From assembly GCA_037893245.1 (NCBI GenBank), contig JBAIAA010000787.1, forward strand, positions 124,001 to 188,000: a DNA stretch of 64,000 bases, read 5' to 3'. Every line of letters begins with the position of its first letter. The first letter of the stretch is position 1. The position numbers and the translations under genes are program-made. The notes beneath the pieces are model-generated. The model did no database searches and was not told the DNA's origin. It saw only the letters and a list, made by a program, of their open reading frames with translations. Shown here in pieces: positions 55,301 through 62,830 of the stretch. The stretch is from Crossaster papposus. Lineage: Eukaryota > Echinodermata > Asteroidea > Velatida > Solasteridae.

Positions 55301-57093
55301 AAATGGCAAAAGACAGTATCCTGAAACGCAGCAAGATAAGAAGCGTAAGCTTCTGGTAATTTGTCAACACAAAGGGCCCTGTGATTATTGACATAATGGT
55401 GGTGGTTTAGAAGATAGTCTAACCCTCCATTCACACTGAGCAAACCATTTAGTACTTTGCACCACTTTTTTTTGGTGGTTAAAAAGACAACTACCCCACC
55501 ACCCCCATGCTCTTTTCAGTAAAGGTAGGATACACCATTTGCAGATGTCGAAAACATTTTACTACCAAATTATTAAGAAATATCTTACTTATTTGAAAGT
55601 AAATTATGAATGTACATTGTAGGCATCCAGCAAAATGATTGCGCTAGATATCCTGTAATTGTTTTTAATTTTTTTTTTAAATCACGATCGCCGGACGGCT
55701 ATTGCAAAAAAATAAAAATAAGAACCACTGCCCGACGTCGGTTGAAAAACGAATGCCGTTTTTTCTTGCTTTCCTCGTAATCCATGATTGTAACATTTCG
55801 AACCGGTCAGTTAAAACGATATTCACATTTACTATAAGATACACAACCCCCCCAAATCCACCCATTCATGATAATTCAAGCAATTACCAATGGTGTATTC
55901 TACCTTTAACGATCCAATCAAAATGAAGTATGAATGTAGGACTTTTGGAGTATCAAAGTGCTGTCAGTGGTAGTTGATAAATATTAGGTGCTTTGTAAAA
56001 AATGTTATGCTAATCGTGAGATGGGAACTAATTATACAGTAATTGATGTGGGTGATGCAAACATCTGAAAGATGGTGGTACATGTACTTCAACTTTAGTT
56101 TGGTCGGTTATAGTTTTCTACTTCTTAGAGGGCTGTACCAGTATCATGTTCACTTTTTCAACAGTAGCTGCATAGACCAGTTCACGCCGGAGGCCGTGTA
56201 TACAAGCACATCTTTTCTATGATTTCAAAACAGATGACAGATAAACATGTCCCAAGCAAGGCCGGAAATACCGGTATATGTCATCGAGGGAGGCTGGAAA
56301 GATCAGGGTGTGCGACCCACAGATGCCGGCCTGAACCAGTCTCGGATCGAAGTTCATGAAGAACAATCCCGCGTCTGGGCCCGATCAATGTCAAAATAAT
56401 CCCTGCGCGAACTGGTTAATGTGTTGTTAGTGACGCTGGATATAAAGTGTTTTCATGAAAAAATGTCATGCCAATCGTGCATGGAATGGGAACCAAGTAA
56501 GAAACTTTTAGGTTGGTGTGTTATTAATTTCTACTCATTAGATGTCACATGCTGTACCTTGTTCCTTTTTTTAACAGCAGATCATTAACCAGTTTGCACC
56601 GGGATTATTTTAACATCACCGAGCCGAGGCGCGGAATTACTTTTAACAAAACTCGATCCGAGGCGGGTTTAGGCCGATGGTACTTGAGAGCACACCCAAG
56701 TATTTCCGACCTTGCTCGCTGCTGACAGAAATTTCTGGTCTTGCTCGAGACGTGTTTATGCGTCATCCGTTTTAAATCTGGAGAAAACTTTGCGTGTAAA
56801 TACGTCCTCTGGCGCGAACTGGTTAAAGTGTCGGACGTACTTCTGAATTTAGGGTTTTGCCCAAGAGTAAAATCCTTAATTTTTAACAAACAGAATTGTT
56901 TCCATTTTAATGTGTTTTTTACAGCATTAAGTTTTGGTGTTTTTCCCCTGGTTTTTTTCATGTACCTACCAGTACCATCACTTTTTGCAGCGGGCGAGAT
57001 ACAGAACGTTGTTTCGTCCAGCACATCGCTGAGGGCAGCTGAACTACCGGTAGTGTCCATGGATACGCACTCTTCCTTGACGACTGTTGCCAT
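31344..57093 (-). CDS. Nuclear-receptor-type transcription factor with atypical P-box and no recognisable ligand-binding domain
   Basis: Common exons are 42662-42553, 40274-40133, 39471-38210, 35528-35420, 33929-33735, 32009-31929 and 31432-31344 (stop TGA at 31346-31344). Either of two first exons, 46334-46175 or 57093-56976, joins them in phase. With the proximal first exon the protein is about 715 aa. The DNA-binding domain (about residues 69-137) has all eight zinc cysteines with standard spacing and a five-residue D-box (AKDRN). By eye the second finger (CRFCRFQKCLALGMSKE) looks closest to NR1 receptors such as PPAR and Rev-erb/E75. The P-box is CEGCKC instead of the usual CEGCKG/S. After the fingers comes IKLGRRPK and a 420-codon Pro/Ser/His/Gly-rich exon. 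The last about 180 residues include hydrophobic helical stretches (WSSVAVVVKTCLLLDLP, ACQWICCIAQDYLR), but I see no standard ligand-binding-domain signature. This is either a very divergent domain or an NR0/Knirps-like receptor. I cannot assign a subfamily. Confidence 0.88.
31690..31835. repeat. Minisatellite, about 35-55 bp unit
   Basis: TTTTTCCATCATACAGTTGG occurs three times, and a fourth diverged unit has TTTTTTCATCTTACAG. It lies in the last receptor intron. Confidence 0.88.
31929..32009 (-). CDS. Nuclear receptor exon: C-terminal region, part 3
   Basis: It encodes VAATGSDNASLADACQWICC and IAQDYLR. The acceptor is AACTACAG and the donor GTGTGTG (weak but GT). Phases are 1 in and 1 out, both consistent. 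It is short, so it is supported mainly by phase continuity and an open reading frame. Confidence 0.72.
32380..32580 (-). mobile_element. tRNA-derived SINE (minus orientation)
   Basis: On the minus strand TGGCGCAGTGGTTACGG and GGGTTCGAACCC are box A and box B. The tail is ACTCCTGGGTGGAGAGGCAA, also found at 2340-2400. It lies in a receptor intron. Confidence 0.8.
33735..33929 (-). CDS. Nuclear receptor exon: C-terminal region, part 2
   Basis: It encodes LAQQNCSSGVEFVWSS, then a hydrophobic helix VAVVVKTCLLLDLP, a Gly/Pro loop (TGNGQPRKAGGGRDPP) and QLLKEEAACISILALFSS. The acceptor is ACACCTAG and the donor GTAAGC. Both phases fit. If there is a hidden ligand-binding domain, its core helices would be here. 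Confidence 0.82.
34351..34377. repeat. Poly-G tract
   Basis: An uninterrupted G run of more than 20 bases, preceded by poly-T, in a receptor intron. Similar runs are at 62437-62458 (G) and 60076-60095 (C). Confidence 0.95.
34466..34564 (-). mobile_element. Family 1 MITE, copy 4 (internally deleted)
   Basis: Both ends are present, but only about 99 bp remain. The middle, from the second direct segment to near the right arm, is missing. Confidence 0.85.
34952..35298 (-). mobile_element. Family 2 MITE, copy 5
   Basis: The arms are interrupted by small insertions (AAAGGTAATGCTGGATAC, GTATCCTACAGTACCTTTAA). The core is recognisable. It lies in a receptor intron. Confidence 0.85.
35420..35528 (-). 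CDS. Nuclear receptor exon: C-terminal region, part 1
   Basis: It encodes VSSNEVSDISLKEVDSFVNS through IRSYVCKVL plus one base. The acceptor is TTTCTTTCAAG and the donor GTGAGT, with phases 0 in and 1 out, both matching neighbours. It is probably helical, and no family motif is recognised. Confidence 0.75.
35768..35895. mobile_element. Family 4 fold-back element, copy 3 (right arm truncated)
   Basis: The left arm reads GGAGGAATATTATCGCAAGG. The right arm ends after TCAAGATTTTACCCCAC. It lies in a receptor intron. Confidence 0.82.
36440..37660. other. Unusual quasi-repetitive region with CpG-bearing short words
   Basis: The receptor intron here changes composition. It reuses words such as CTCGATTG, CTCGATCGTT, TCCACGATTG, TACCCCACACTC, GTGGACCT and GGACAATG in varying order. 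It starts with GTGCGTGCGTGCGTGC and includes GGTTAGGGTT twice. Open frames are long on both strands, but none resembles a known protein. Confidence 0.6.
38210..39471 (-). CDS. Nuclear receptor exon: long hinge/low-complexity region (420 codons)
   Basis: It begins with the C-terminal extension of the DNA-binding domain (IKLGRRPKVDSD). It then runs through Gln/His/Pro/Ser-rich sequence, including SHPHPHHVVP, SPTSSMSSCSDEAWEG and GEGGGGGSSEG. Near its end LLDLSQP resembles a CtBP-binding PxDLS motif (inference). It finishes with a predicted amphipathic helix, DLLHSIMTHFLQLKIDVV. GC content is clearly higher than in the flanking introns, as expected for a real exon. The length is far beyond a typical hinge, and a single large exon here is unusual. 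Confidence 0.9.
40133..40274 (-). CDS. Nuclear receptor exon: second zinc finger
   Basis: It encodes CFYRRSIKEGANYAC, the D-box AKDRN, C111, C121 and C124, then RFQKCLALGMSKE. The exon starts right after TTTCTGCCAG, so the residue after CEGCK is Cys, and CFYRR stands where most receptors have GFFRR. No alternative AG nearby restores the usual residue. Confidence 0.94.
40436..40900 (+). mobile_element. Family 3 element, copy 2 (right part lost)
   Basis: It begins ATGTGACCTGTCACCACAA. It matches the full copy at 60168 through TTACTTGTCCTGTTTTG, then diverges. It lies in a receptor intron. Confidence 0.82.
41557..41602 (+). repeat. Short dispersed repeat, copy 2
   Basis: AGAGTATTACCGTGGTGTTA then CCGTTAACTACTTA and a TACCGGTA insertion not present in copy 1. 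Confidence 0.75.
42553..42662 (-). CDS. Nuclear receptor exon: first zinc finger
   Basis: It encodes GMMTPALSPSRKIL, then the first zinc finger CQVCGAMSSGLHFGVFTCEGC, ending on Lys at the intron. The four zinc ligands are C69, C72, C86 and C89 of the model protein. The intron falls inside the P-box region, a known intron site in some nuclear receptors. The acceptor is CTTAG and the donor is GTAGGT. Confidence 0.93.
43746..43985. mobile_element. Element ending TGAACAAAAATATAAACG with an 18-19 bp left-end array
   Basis: The left end holds five tandem ACAAAAATATAAACGCCC units (43746-43840). The right end has the single inverted form GGGGCGTTTATATTTTTG. In between, TTATTTGTCTTGATTTGTAA and CCATCTCTGCC form a long stem with their inverses. 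Confidence 0.82.
44188..44420 (-). mobile_element. Family 1 MITE, copy 5 (right end truncated)
   Basis: It starts TTAACCAGTTTGCGCCGG but stops at CCCGGCGCGA. The next base begins family 2 sequence. The ACTGGTTAA end is missing. Confidence 0.88.
44421..44642 (-). mobile_element. Family 2 MITE, copy 6 (deleted, fused to a family 1 copy)
   Basis: It begins inside the element (CCATTTGCAGATATCGAC). Its middle is deleted and it ends TTCTACCTTTAA. The left arm is missing at the junction with family 1. Confidence 0.82.
44748..44998 (+). mobile_element. tRNA-derived SINE, copy 2
   Basis: Same architecture as 4014-4285, with TTGGCACTAGCGGTT and GGCTCAAATTTGG. The TACATGTACA at about 44943 is absent from copy 1. 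Confidence 0.82.
45518..45670 (+). mobile_element. Family 2 MITE, copy 7 (half element)
   Basis: It has the left arm (AAAGGTACGGTAGGATACAC) and about 130 bp of interior, then stops. Confidence 0.8.
46175..46334 (-). CDS. Nuclear receptor gene, proximal first coding exon
   Basis: It encodes 53 residues starting MKYSMHQQYYDCSLPG and ending PHGGMFIH plus one base, with donor GTAAGA. The phase (1) fits the acceptor at 42662. An in-frame upstream start exists at 46421. I preferred 46334 because the sequence from there is Gln/Tyr-rich and polar, like a nuclear receptor A/B region, while the upstream part is hydrophobic and less plausible. Confidence 0.7.
47390..47555 (-). repeat. Dispersed repeat, copy 2
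   Basis: Inverted partner of 10250-10410. The GC-rich stretch contains GTAGCTGCACTGCACAATGG. Apparent open frames here follow from this repeat. Confidence 0.8.
47784..48025 (+). mobile_element. Family 1 MITE, copy 6
   Basis: Complete ends with TTAA. It is followed immediately by a tRNA-like SINE at 48030. Confidence 0.9.
48030..48240 (+). mobile_element. Possible tRNA-derived SINE
   Basis: It has GGATTGGTGCAGTAGCATTG as a box A-like and AAGGTTCGAATCC as a box B-like. No second copy is seen in the window, so this rests on the two boxes only. Confidence 0.5.
49663..50031 (+). mobile_element. Family 2 MITE, copy 8
   Basis: It is near full length, carries the interior GGCGTCAGGCAGTGG, and ends GGTGTATTTTACCTGTAA. 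It has a composite palindrome insertion at about 49907-49929. Confidence 0.87.
50904..51056. repeat. Near-perfect 153-bp hairpin
   Basis: Two 74-bp arms (50904-50977 and 50983-51056) with a 5-nt loop and only two mismatches by eye. The arm begins TGACCCAGCACAAGTAAATG. It lies in the long 5' intron of the receptor gene. Confidence 0.95.
55520..55909 (-). mobile_element. Family 2 MITE, copy 9 (full length)
   Basis: This is one of the best preserved copies, with ends AAAGGTAGGATACACCATTT and ATGGTGTATTCTACCTTTAA. Confidence 0.92.
56172..56419 (-). mobile_element. Family 1 MITE, copy 7 (diverged)
   Basis: The left end has decayed to AGACCAGTTCACGCCGG, and the right end keeps GCGCGAACTGGTTAA. 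A TACCGGTA insertion at 56269-56276 is not in other copies. Confidence 0.8.
56585..56826 (+). mobile_element. Family 1 MITE, copy 8
   Basis: TTAA ends are present, with the arm reading TTAACCAGTTTGCACCGG. It lies 150 bp downstream of the distal first exon of the nuclear receptor gene. Confidence 0.87.
56976..57093 (-). CDS. Nuclear receptor gene, distal alternative first coding exon (candidate)
   Basis: It encodes 39 residues from MATVVKEECVSMDTTG to CISPAAKSD plus one base. A second donor 6 bases further on (GTAGGT) keeps the same phase. Phase 1 matches the zinc-finger exon at 42662 exactly, as does the proximal first exon, so the two look like alternative promoters. No other minus-strand exon nearby would take it. 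A possible acceptor (TTTCAAATCAG) lies just upstream, suggesting a further 5' untranslated exon. The sequence contains a TACCGGTA palindrome inside the coding region (57045-57052). Linking this exon to the receptor is inference from phase and strand. Confidence 0.55.
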
Positions 57094-57878
57094 CTTGAAT
57101 TAAGTTTGTCTGATTTGAAACAAACAAACAAACAAACAAAAAGCAGGGTCATCTACCATATGTAGGCCTTCAAACAATCCTTTGTAATTAATGGTACAGG
57201 GAAAATAATTGGGCCCAATTTCATGGCTTTACTTACTGTTTAGCAAAAATCTCTGCTTGCTGTAGCAGAACATTCCGTGCTTTAGGTACATGTACATACT
57301 AGTACAAAAGTAAGCTACTTTCACAGGTAAGCGAGTAAATTTGGCTTCTGCACGTGCATACAATCCATAATTAAGGATTCTGTGCTTACAGGGTCAGTGC
57401 AGAATTTGTCAACTAAAATAAATTCTTCCCACAATTTGTTAACAGAGAATTACTGAAATAACTATTTTATGAGAAGGTGTGCATATTTTACAAACACAAA
57501 TACAATTTTTGCAGCTACCGGTATCTATAGAATGCCATGGGTGAGAACCCGAGGAAAACAAAATGAGACTTTTATAATTTTTGTCAAGATAGAAGCATTA
57601 TTTTGACTGTCAGAGTCAGTGTTTTGAATATCATTAAAGTTGTTGTTTTTTCAGAAAAAAAATGATTGAGAATTTGTCTGTTTTTCTATGCAAATATTCG
57701 TTTGCGAAAACTCCTCAGTTTGCTTTATTGTATTCAAATAGTAAATGATCATTGGTGAACAAATGAATGTTTCAAATAAAATCGATATAATTTGTGAACA
57801 TGTTACATGTACAGGTATACGTGAAATTTTTAGTTACTTGTCAACAGATGTACATGTAATTTACCCATGTTATTTTTA

Positions 57879-58266
57879 TTAAAGGTAGGATACATCATTT
57901 GCATATCGAAAAATGTTACTACCAAATTATTGAGAATTATCTTACGTATTTGAAAGTAAATAATGATTTTAGGCATCCAGCTAATTGTTTGGCTAGATAT
58001 CTAGTAATTGCTCCAAAAAATTGAATTATATAAAAACAAATCACAATCGCCGGACGGTGATCGCGAAAAAACAAGAACTGCCCGACGCCGGTTGAAAACA
58101 AATGCCGTTTTTCTTGATTTTGTTTGGCATCTACATGTATGATTGTAAAACTTTGTACAGGTCAGTTAAACGATATTTACTCTACCGGGTAAAATACAAT
58201 CCCCAAGATCGACCTACAGAATTCTTGATAATTCAAGCAATTACCAATGGTATATCCTACCTTTAA
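57879..58266 (-). mobile_element. Family 2 MITE, copy 10 (full length)
   Basis: The ends are TTAAAGGTAGGATACATCAT and TGGTATATCCTACCTTTAA. It has a TACATGTA insertion at 58132 and a TACCGGGTA at about 58182. Confidence 0.9.
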
Positions 58267-58577
58267 ATGGCACGAGTTCTATTTTCTCATTAAGCCACTT
58301 TCTTAATTGGACTTGCACTGTACAGTTATGTAAAAAGGTCTTCAAACCTTTCAATTAAATACAATGCAACTTCATGTTTTGAAGCATTGAAAGGTAATAA
58401 AGCTTATTGGGATAATTTTAACATTTTTTGTTAAATACATTCACACACATCTTTTTAAAGTCGACATTGTACCAGGAATACATTGATTGAATTCCTAGGC
58501 AATCTGAACTTTTACAGAATCTCGATAGATTTTAGTGGATTGTTATTTTTGTGTTTTTGGTTAATCAAATGATGTAA

Positions 58578-59158
58578 TATGTGACCTGTCACCACAAAAT
58601 GAGAGTTTAGTCGCACAATGTGATTCAGAGATATGGCCATCCAAAGTCAAAAAATGAAGGGGTGGTCAATTTTAAGATTTTGCGTAATTTGTAAATCCCA
58701 AGTTCTCCTCTACATATTCCCATTTTTTGGGTCAGATCAGACGATCAAAAACCTCTTAAATTACGCGAGTTTGCGTAGTGTTTGCGTAGTTACATGTACT
58801 GTTTGGATTAAAGTCCATTAGTGGTCTAATTAACACGGTAATTAAATATGCAAATCAGGTCCTCATAAGTATCCCACATTTTCGAAATTTTGATATTTTG
58901 CTGTTTTGTTTAAGATGTTTAAAGTTAGTTTTCTCACAAACACGTTTTGTGAAACCCATGACTTTCTGGAGTGCTGTAAAAAGTATTTATTGCAAAACCC
59001 CCAAGTGTTATGTATCATTTTGTGAAACCCATGACTTTCTGGAGTGCTGTAAAAAGTATTTATTGCAAAACCCCCAAGTGTTATGTATCATTGGAAAGCT
59101 CTCTTTCTCAAGAATTTGAAAATACCAATATCTCAACTTTCAATATTTCCGAGTTTAC
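58578..59158 (+). mobile_element. Family 3 element, copy 3 with a 73-bp internal duplication
   Basis: The left end is complete. The block TTTTGTGAAACCCATGACTT starts at 58945 and again at 59018. The right arm has decayed after CAATATTTCCGAGTTTAC. Confidence 0.87.
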
Positions 59159-60167
59159 ATATGGTACTTAAATTCCTACATTACATAGATTTTTTTTTTA
59201 CTAGACAACAATTCTTTTGGTGATGTACAACTTTTTTAATTCAATGCACACTAAGAAAATCAAATCATGATTTCTGGCAGCGAGGGGCGCGACCATCTTC
59301 GCACAAGGTCAAAAGCGTATGGTTGTTTTATTTTTCTTCTCTCTCCAGGAGAGATGGAGGCGGCTTCAATTGAATTAGCTGAGTGGGAGCTTATCCCGAA
59401 GATGCTGGAAGTAAATGCAGCATTACAACGGCGAAAAGTAGATAGCCAGGGGCCCCGGCTCTTAGGGCTATTTTTCTTGCAGCCTCTCTGAATGTCCGTT
59501 ATTAAATTGCAGCCAACAAAATGAGAAGATTGGCCTTTGATTGGTCAAAATGGGCCTGGCACTTAGGGGGCTGCCACACAGACAATAGATCAGCCATTTA
59601 CCAAACAAAAGGCCACCAAAAAAATAAAAATCTGGAAAAAATTAACTTGTTTTGGCACCAGGAACAGCTTTTAAGCTATCTGGTTATTGTTGCAATCTTT
59701 TTTTCTTTTAAATTTTTCTTTTTTTTTATACTAAACCAGTACTCTCCTTATTGAGTGCGAGTCTTTAAATTATTCATTTTAAAAGAAATAACAGCATGAA
59801 AGTGCAGCGAGTGTTAGGGCAAAACCTATCGCCAAATACAGAGAAACATGATGAGAGTTAAAATTAATTGTGTTTTTCCATTGGGTATTCCACCCTACTA
59901 TTTATTTTGTTAAGTGTAGGACAGAAATCTATTATAGCGGTATGCATTTTACTGGTAACGTCAAGGCTGAAGGCATTACATTATTAAAAAATGTTGTAAA
60001 ATGATTTAATTTTTCGACATGTACTGACATGACTCACTCCTTACAGCGTGATGGGAAACGACTAGATGCTAAACACCCCCCCCCCCCCCCCCCCCAATAC
60101 AAAATAATATAAAAATAATAAAATAAATACAAGGATACCTGAAAAGAAAAAAAATTAATCGTTAAAG

Positions 60168-60806
60168 ATATGTGACCTGTCACCACAAAATGAGAGTAAA
60201 GTCGCACAATGTGATTCAGAGATATGGCCATTCAAAGTCAAAATATTAAGGGGTGTTCAATTTTCAGATTTTGCGTAATTTGGAAAGCCCAAGTCCTCCT
60301 CTACATTTTCCTATTTTTTGGGTGAGATCAGATGATCGCAAAACCTCTTAAATTACGTGATTTTGCGTAGTTAGTGTTTGGATTAGAGTCCATTAGTGGT
60401 CTAATTAACATGGTAATTAAATATGCAAATCAGGTCCTCGTAAGTGGCCCACGTTTTCGAAAATTTTATATTTTGTTGTTTATACAATAATTTGTATGTG
60501 TGGAAAATTTTAAGAAGAAATAATGATTAGAACATAGCCGTTGCTATGCTTAACCGAACCTTACTTGTCCTGTTTTGTAATCTTTTGCATACATGTTTTT
60601 GTTTAAGATGTTTAAATTAAGTTTTCTCACAAACACGTTTTGTGAAACCCATGACTTTCTAGATCGCTGTAAAAAGTATTTATCGCAAAACCCCCAAGTG
60701 CTATGTATCATTGGAAAGCTCTCTTTCTGAAGATTTTAAAAATACCAATATCCTAATTTTCAATATTTCCGACTTTACTCTCATTTTGTGATGACAGGTC
60801 ACATAT
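60168..60806 (+). mobile_element. Family 3 element, copy 4 (complete, about 640 bp)
   Basis: The long inverted ends are ATGTGACCTGTCACCACAAA and TTTGTGATGACAGGTCACAT, and similarity extends further inward (AAAGTCG). No transposase is encoded, so it is non-autonomous. Confidence 0.9.
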
Positions 60807-60807
60807 T

Positions 60808-60883
60808 ACAAAACACAACCCCCAAATTCACCAATTCCTGATAATTCAAGCAATTACTAATGGTGTATCATACCGCCTTAAAC
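60808..60883 (-). mobile_element. Family 2 MITE, copy 11 (terminal fragment)
   Basis: Only the last about 75 bp remain, directly abutting the right end of a family 3 element. Confidence 0.78.
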
Positions 60884-61310
60884 TTGGGTCAGTGTAACAA
60901 CACTCACAACAATATATCATCCATTTTTGGAAATTACAGCCAACACCAAAAAAAAACCTACCTTTTATAAAGACGGTATTTAACTAAAGTGCATTTGACC
61001 TTTGTGCAAGGCACTTTCAAGCCGGTTTGAAATAAGACATACATGTAATTAATTAATGATTTTTTTATTACTTTTATTTCTTCGGTAAACACATTTCTCT
61101 GTCAACCAAAATCAAGAATTGTATTGACTGTATCAATATCTTTCAGTGACACGGTACTCTGTGTGGTTTTTTGTTTTATCGCCTTGGCAAGGCGCTCGCG
61201 AGTCTTAGGTGAAACACAAATATTTGAGCCATTGATGGAATATTGACAGATTATCAGCAACGATGTACTTTGCGGTTTGTAGATTACCTTATGGAGCCAC
61301 AGCCAGTATA

Positions 61311-62824
61311 ACAATATTCTTCAGTAATAAAAACCTGTGGTGACTTATAACCACCGAGGTCAATATTTCATTGGTATTTTAGCAGCAATGGGCTAATTAT
61401 GTTGCAAACAAGAAACTGTATCCGCCCAAAACAGGCAAAACAATTGAGTTTTTTTCTGAGATTAAATGATTAAGATTAAATGAAAAAGATGTTGCCAGCA
61501 TACTCTTCGGCTGGTGCAGCACATGGAGACTCAAAAAGAATGTGTACTCTTTAAGTTAGATGATCAAAAATAGCTTTTCCTATTGGCCAAAAGTTTGCTT
61601 TGGTTATTAACGCTGTTTGCCAAAAGATCTACAAAGGAAACTCATTAATTGTGGTTGTTCTTGAAAGGGACTCCAACATTTGACTTAAATGAGAAACCAA
61701 CCAATTTTGTTTGGTGTTTGTTCGTTTGTATTAAAAGTTTGTTTTGTTTGTTTGTTTTCAATGTAAATATCTCCTCTAAATTTAACAACATTGTGAAAAC
61801 GTTTTAATCTAAAGTGTTGTAGACTATAGTTAAAAGGGAATATTTTAAAACAAAATAAACAGCTAAATTATGATATAATACCTTACCGGACTGTTGGTGA
61901 ATGTCTAAAGCATCCTGTCAACTTATAGCACCTGGTGTGCCGCCATTTTCAAGAAAAGATAAAATAAACTGGTGTGTAGCACCACCCCCCCTCCCTTCCT
62001 AAAGCCTAGGTCACACTGTCACGATTTGTGCAACCACAGCCCCCGATTAGTCGTAGCAGTTTTAATTGGGGCGAATTGGTAGTAAAGTGTTCTAATTGCA
62101 TCCTCCTACATACGAATACTCACGGTCCTTCTACGGTGACACTACGAATATTTGAAACTGATTCATTACGACCTGCTACGGTCTATGGTGTACTACGATT
62201 CTAGTATGATAGCGTAATGAATAGTCAGGACTACTCTACGATTCAGCTGATTACATACGATTGATCTAAGATCAATGACGATTAGCAGATGCATAGAATA
62301 ACCGCGATTGGCCATGAAAGGCCACAAATGCCTACAAGATGGCGCTACGACTGCGCGAATGAGTTACGATCGCACTGTGACTGCCCTACGGTTGAAACAA
62401 AATCGTAGTTCTGACAACAGTTTTGAACAGTTGTCGGGGGGGGGGGGGGGGGGGGGGGATACATGGCTCATACAACTGTCCGGCACCCATTCGTAACAAA
62501 GAGCCCACCAGCCGACAAACAGCATGTTTTTCGGCTGCTTAATCAGGCCTAACAAACATTAGGCAATTGTTTCCGATATTTTATGGCCCGTGTGGTAACG
62601 TACCGTAGTTCACTGACAATTTGTTTTTTATAAATAAATTGAAAATTCAACATTTACAAGAATTGACCATTGGAGCCGAATGTTGACTCCTTGGTACAGA
62701 GTCCCAGAGGAGCCAATCCAAACACTACTGTTTCACCTCTGCCTATTCAACTGTCTAACAAATAATTACAGGCAATACTGCGAACAAACACTTTTCGGCA
62801 CAAGTACATGTACGGTAAGTGCCC
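61311..62824 (+). repeat. Tandem segmental duplication, unit A
   Basis: 61311-61984 matches 62831-63450 and 62484-62824 matches 63446-63784. A segment of about 500 bp (61985-62483), ending in a poly-G run, interrupts this unit only. Shared short frames (TPWYRVPEEPIQTLLFHLC) end at a donor-like GTAAGT, but I cannot place them in a gene. Confidence 0.9.
61985..62483. mobile_element. Insertion of about 500 bp in duplication unit A
   Basis: It is absent from unit B at the same place. It starts near CCTAGGTCACACTGTCACGA, and its interior is rich in TACGA and TCGTA words. It ends in an uninterrupted poly-G tract (62437-62458). There is no coding capacity, so it is probably a non-autonomous transposable element. 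Confidence 0.65.
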
Positions 62825-62830
62825 TTTATG

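Larger units (their letters stand above)
46335..56975. other. Long 5' intron of the distal receptor isoform
   Basis: Mostly AT-rich sequence with family 1 and 2 copies and the 50904 hairpin. 50290-55500 outside the hairpin is nearly free of recognised repeats and has no credible exon. Confidence 0.45.
57094..61310. other. Region upstream of the distal first exon
   Basis: It contains family 2 and 3 elements. A short, more GC-rich segment at about 59270-59500 is not repeated in the window and could be an untranslated first exon or promoter of the receptor gene. That is a guess from composition only. Confidence 0.35.
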
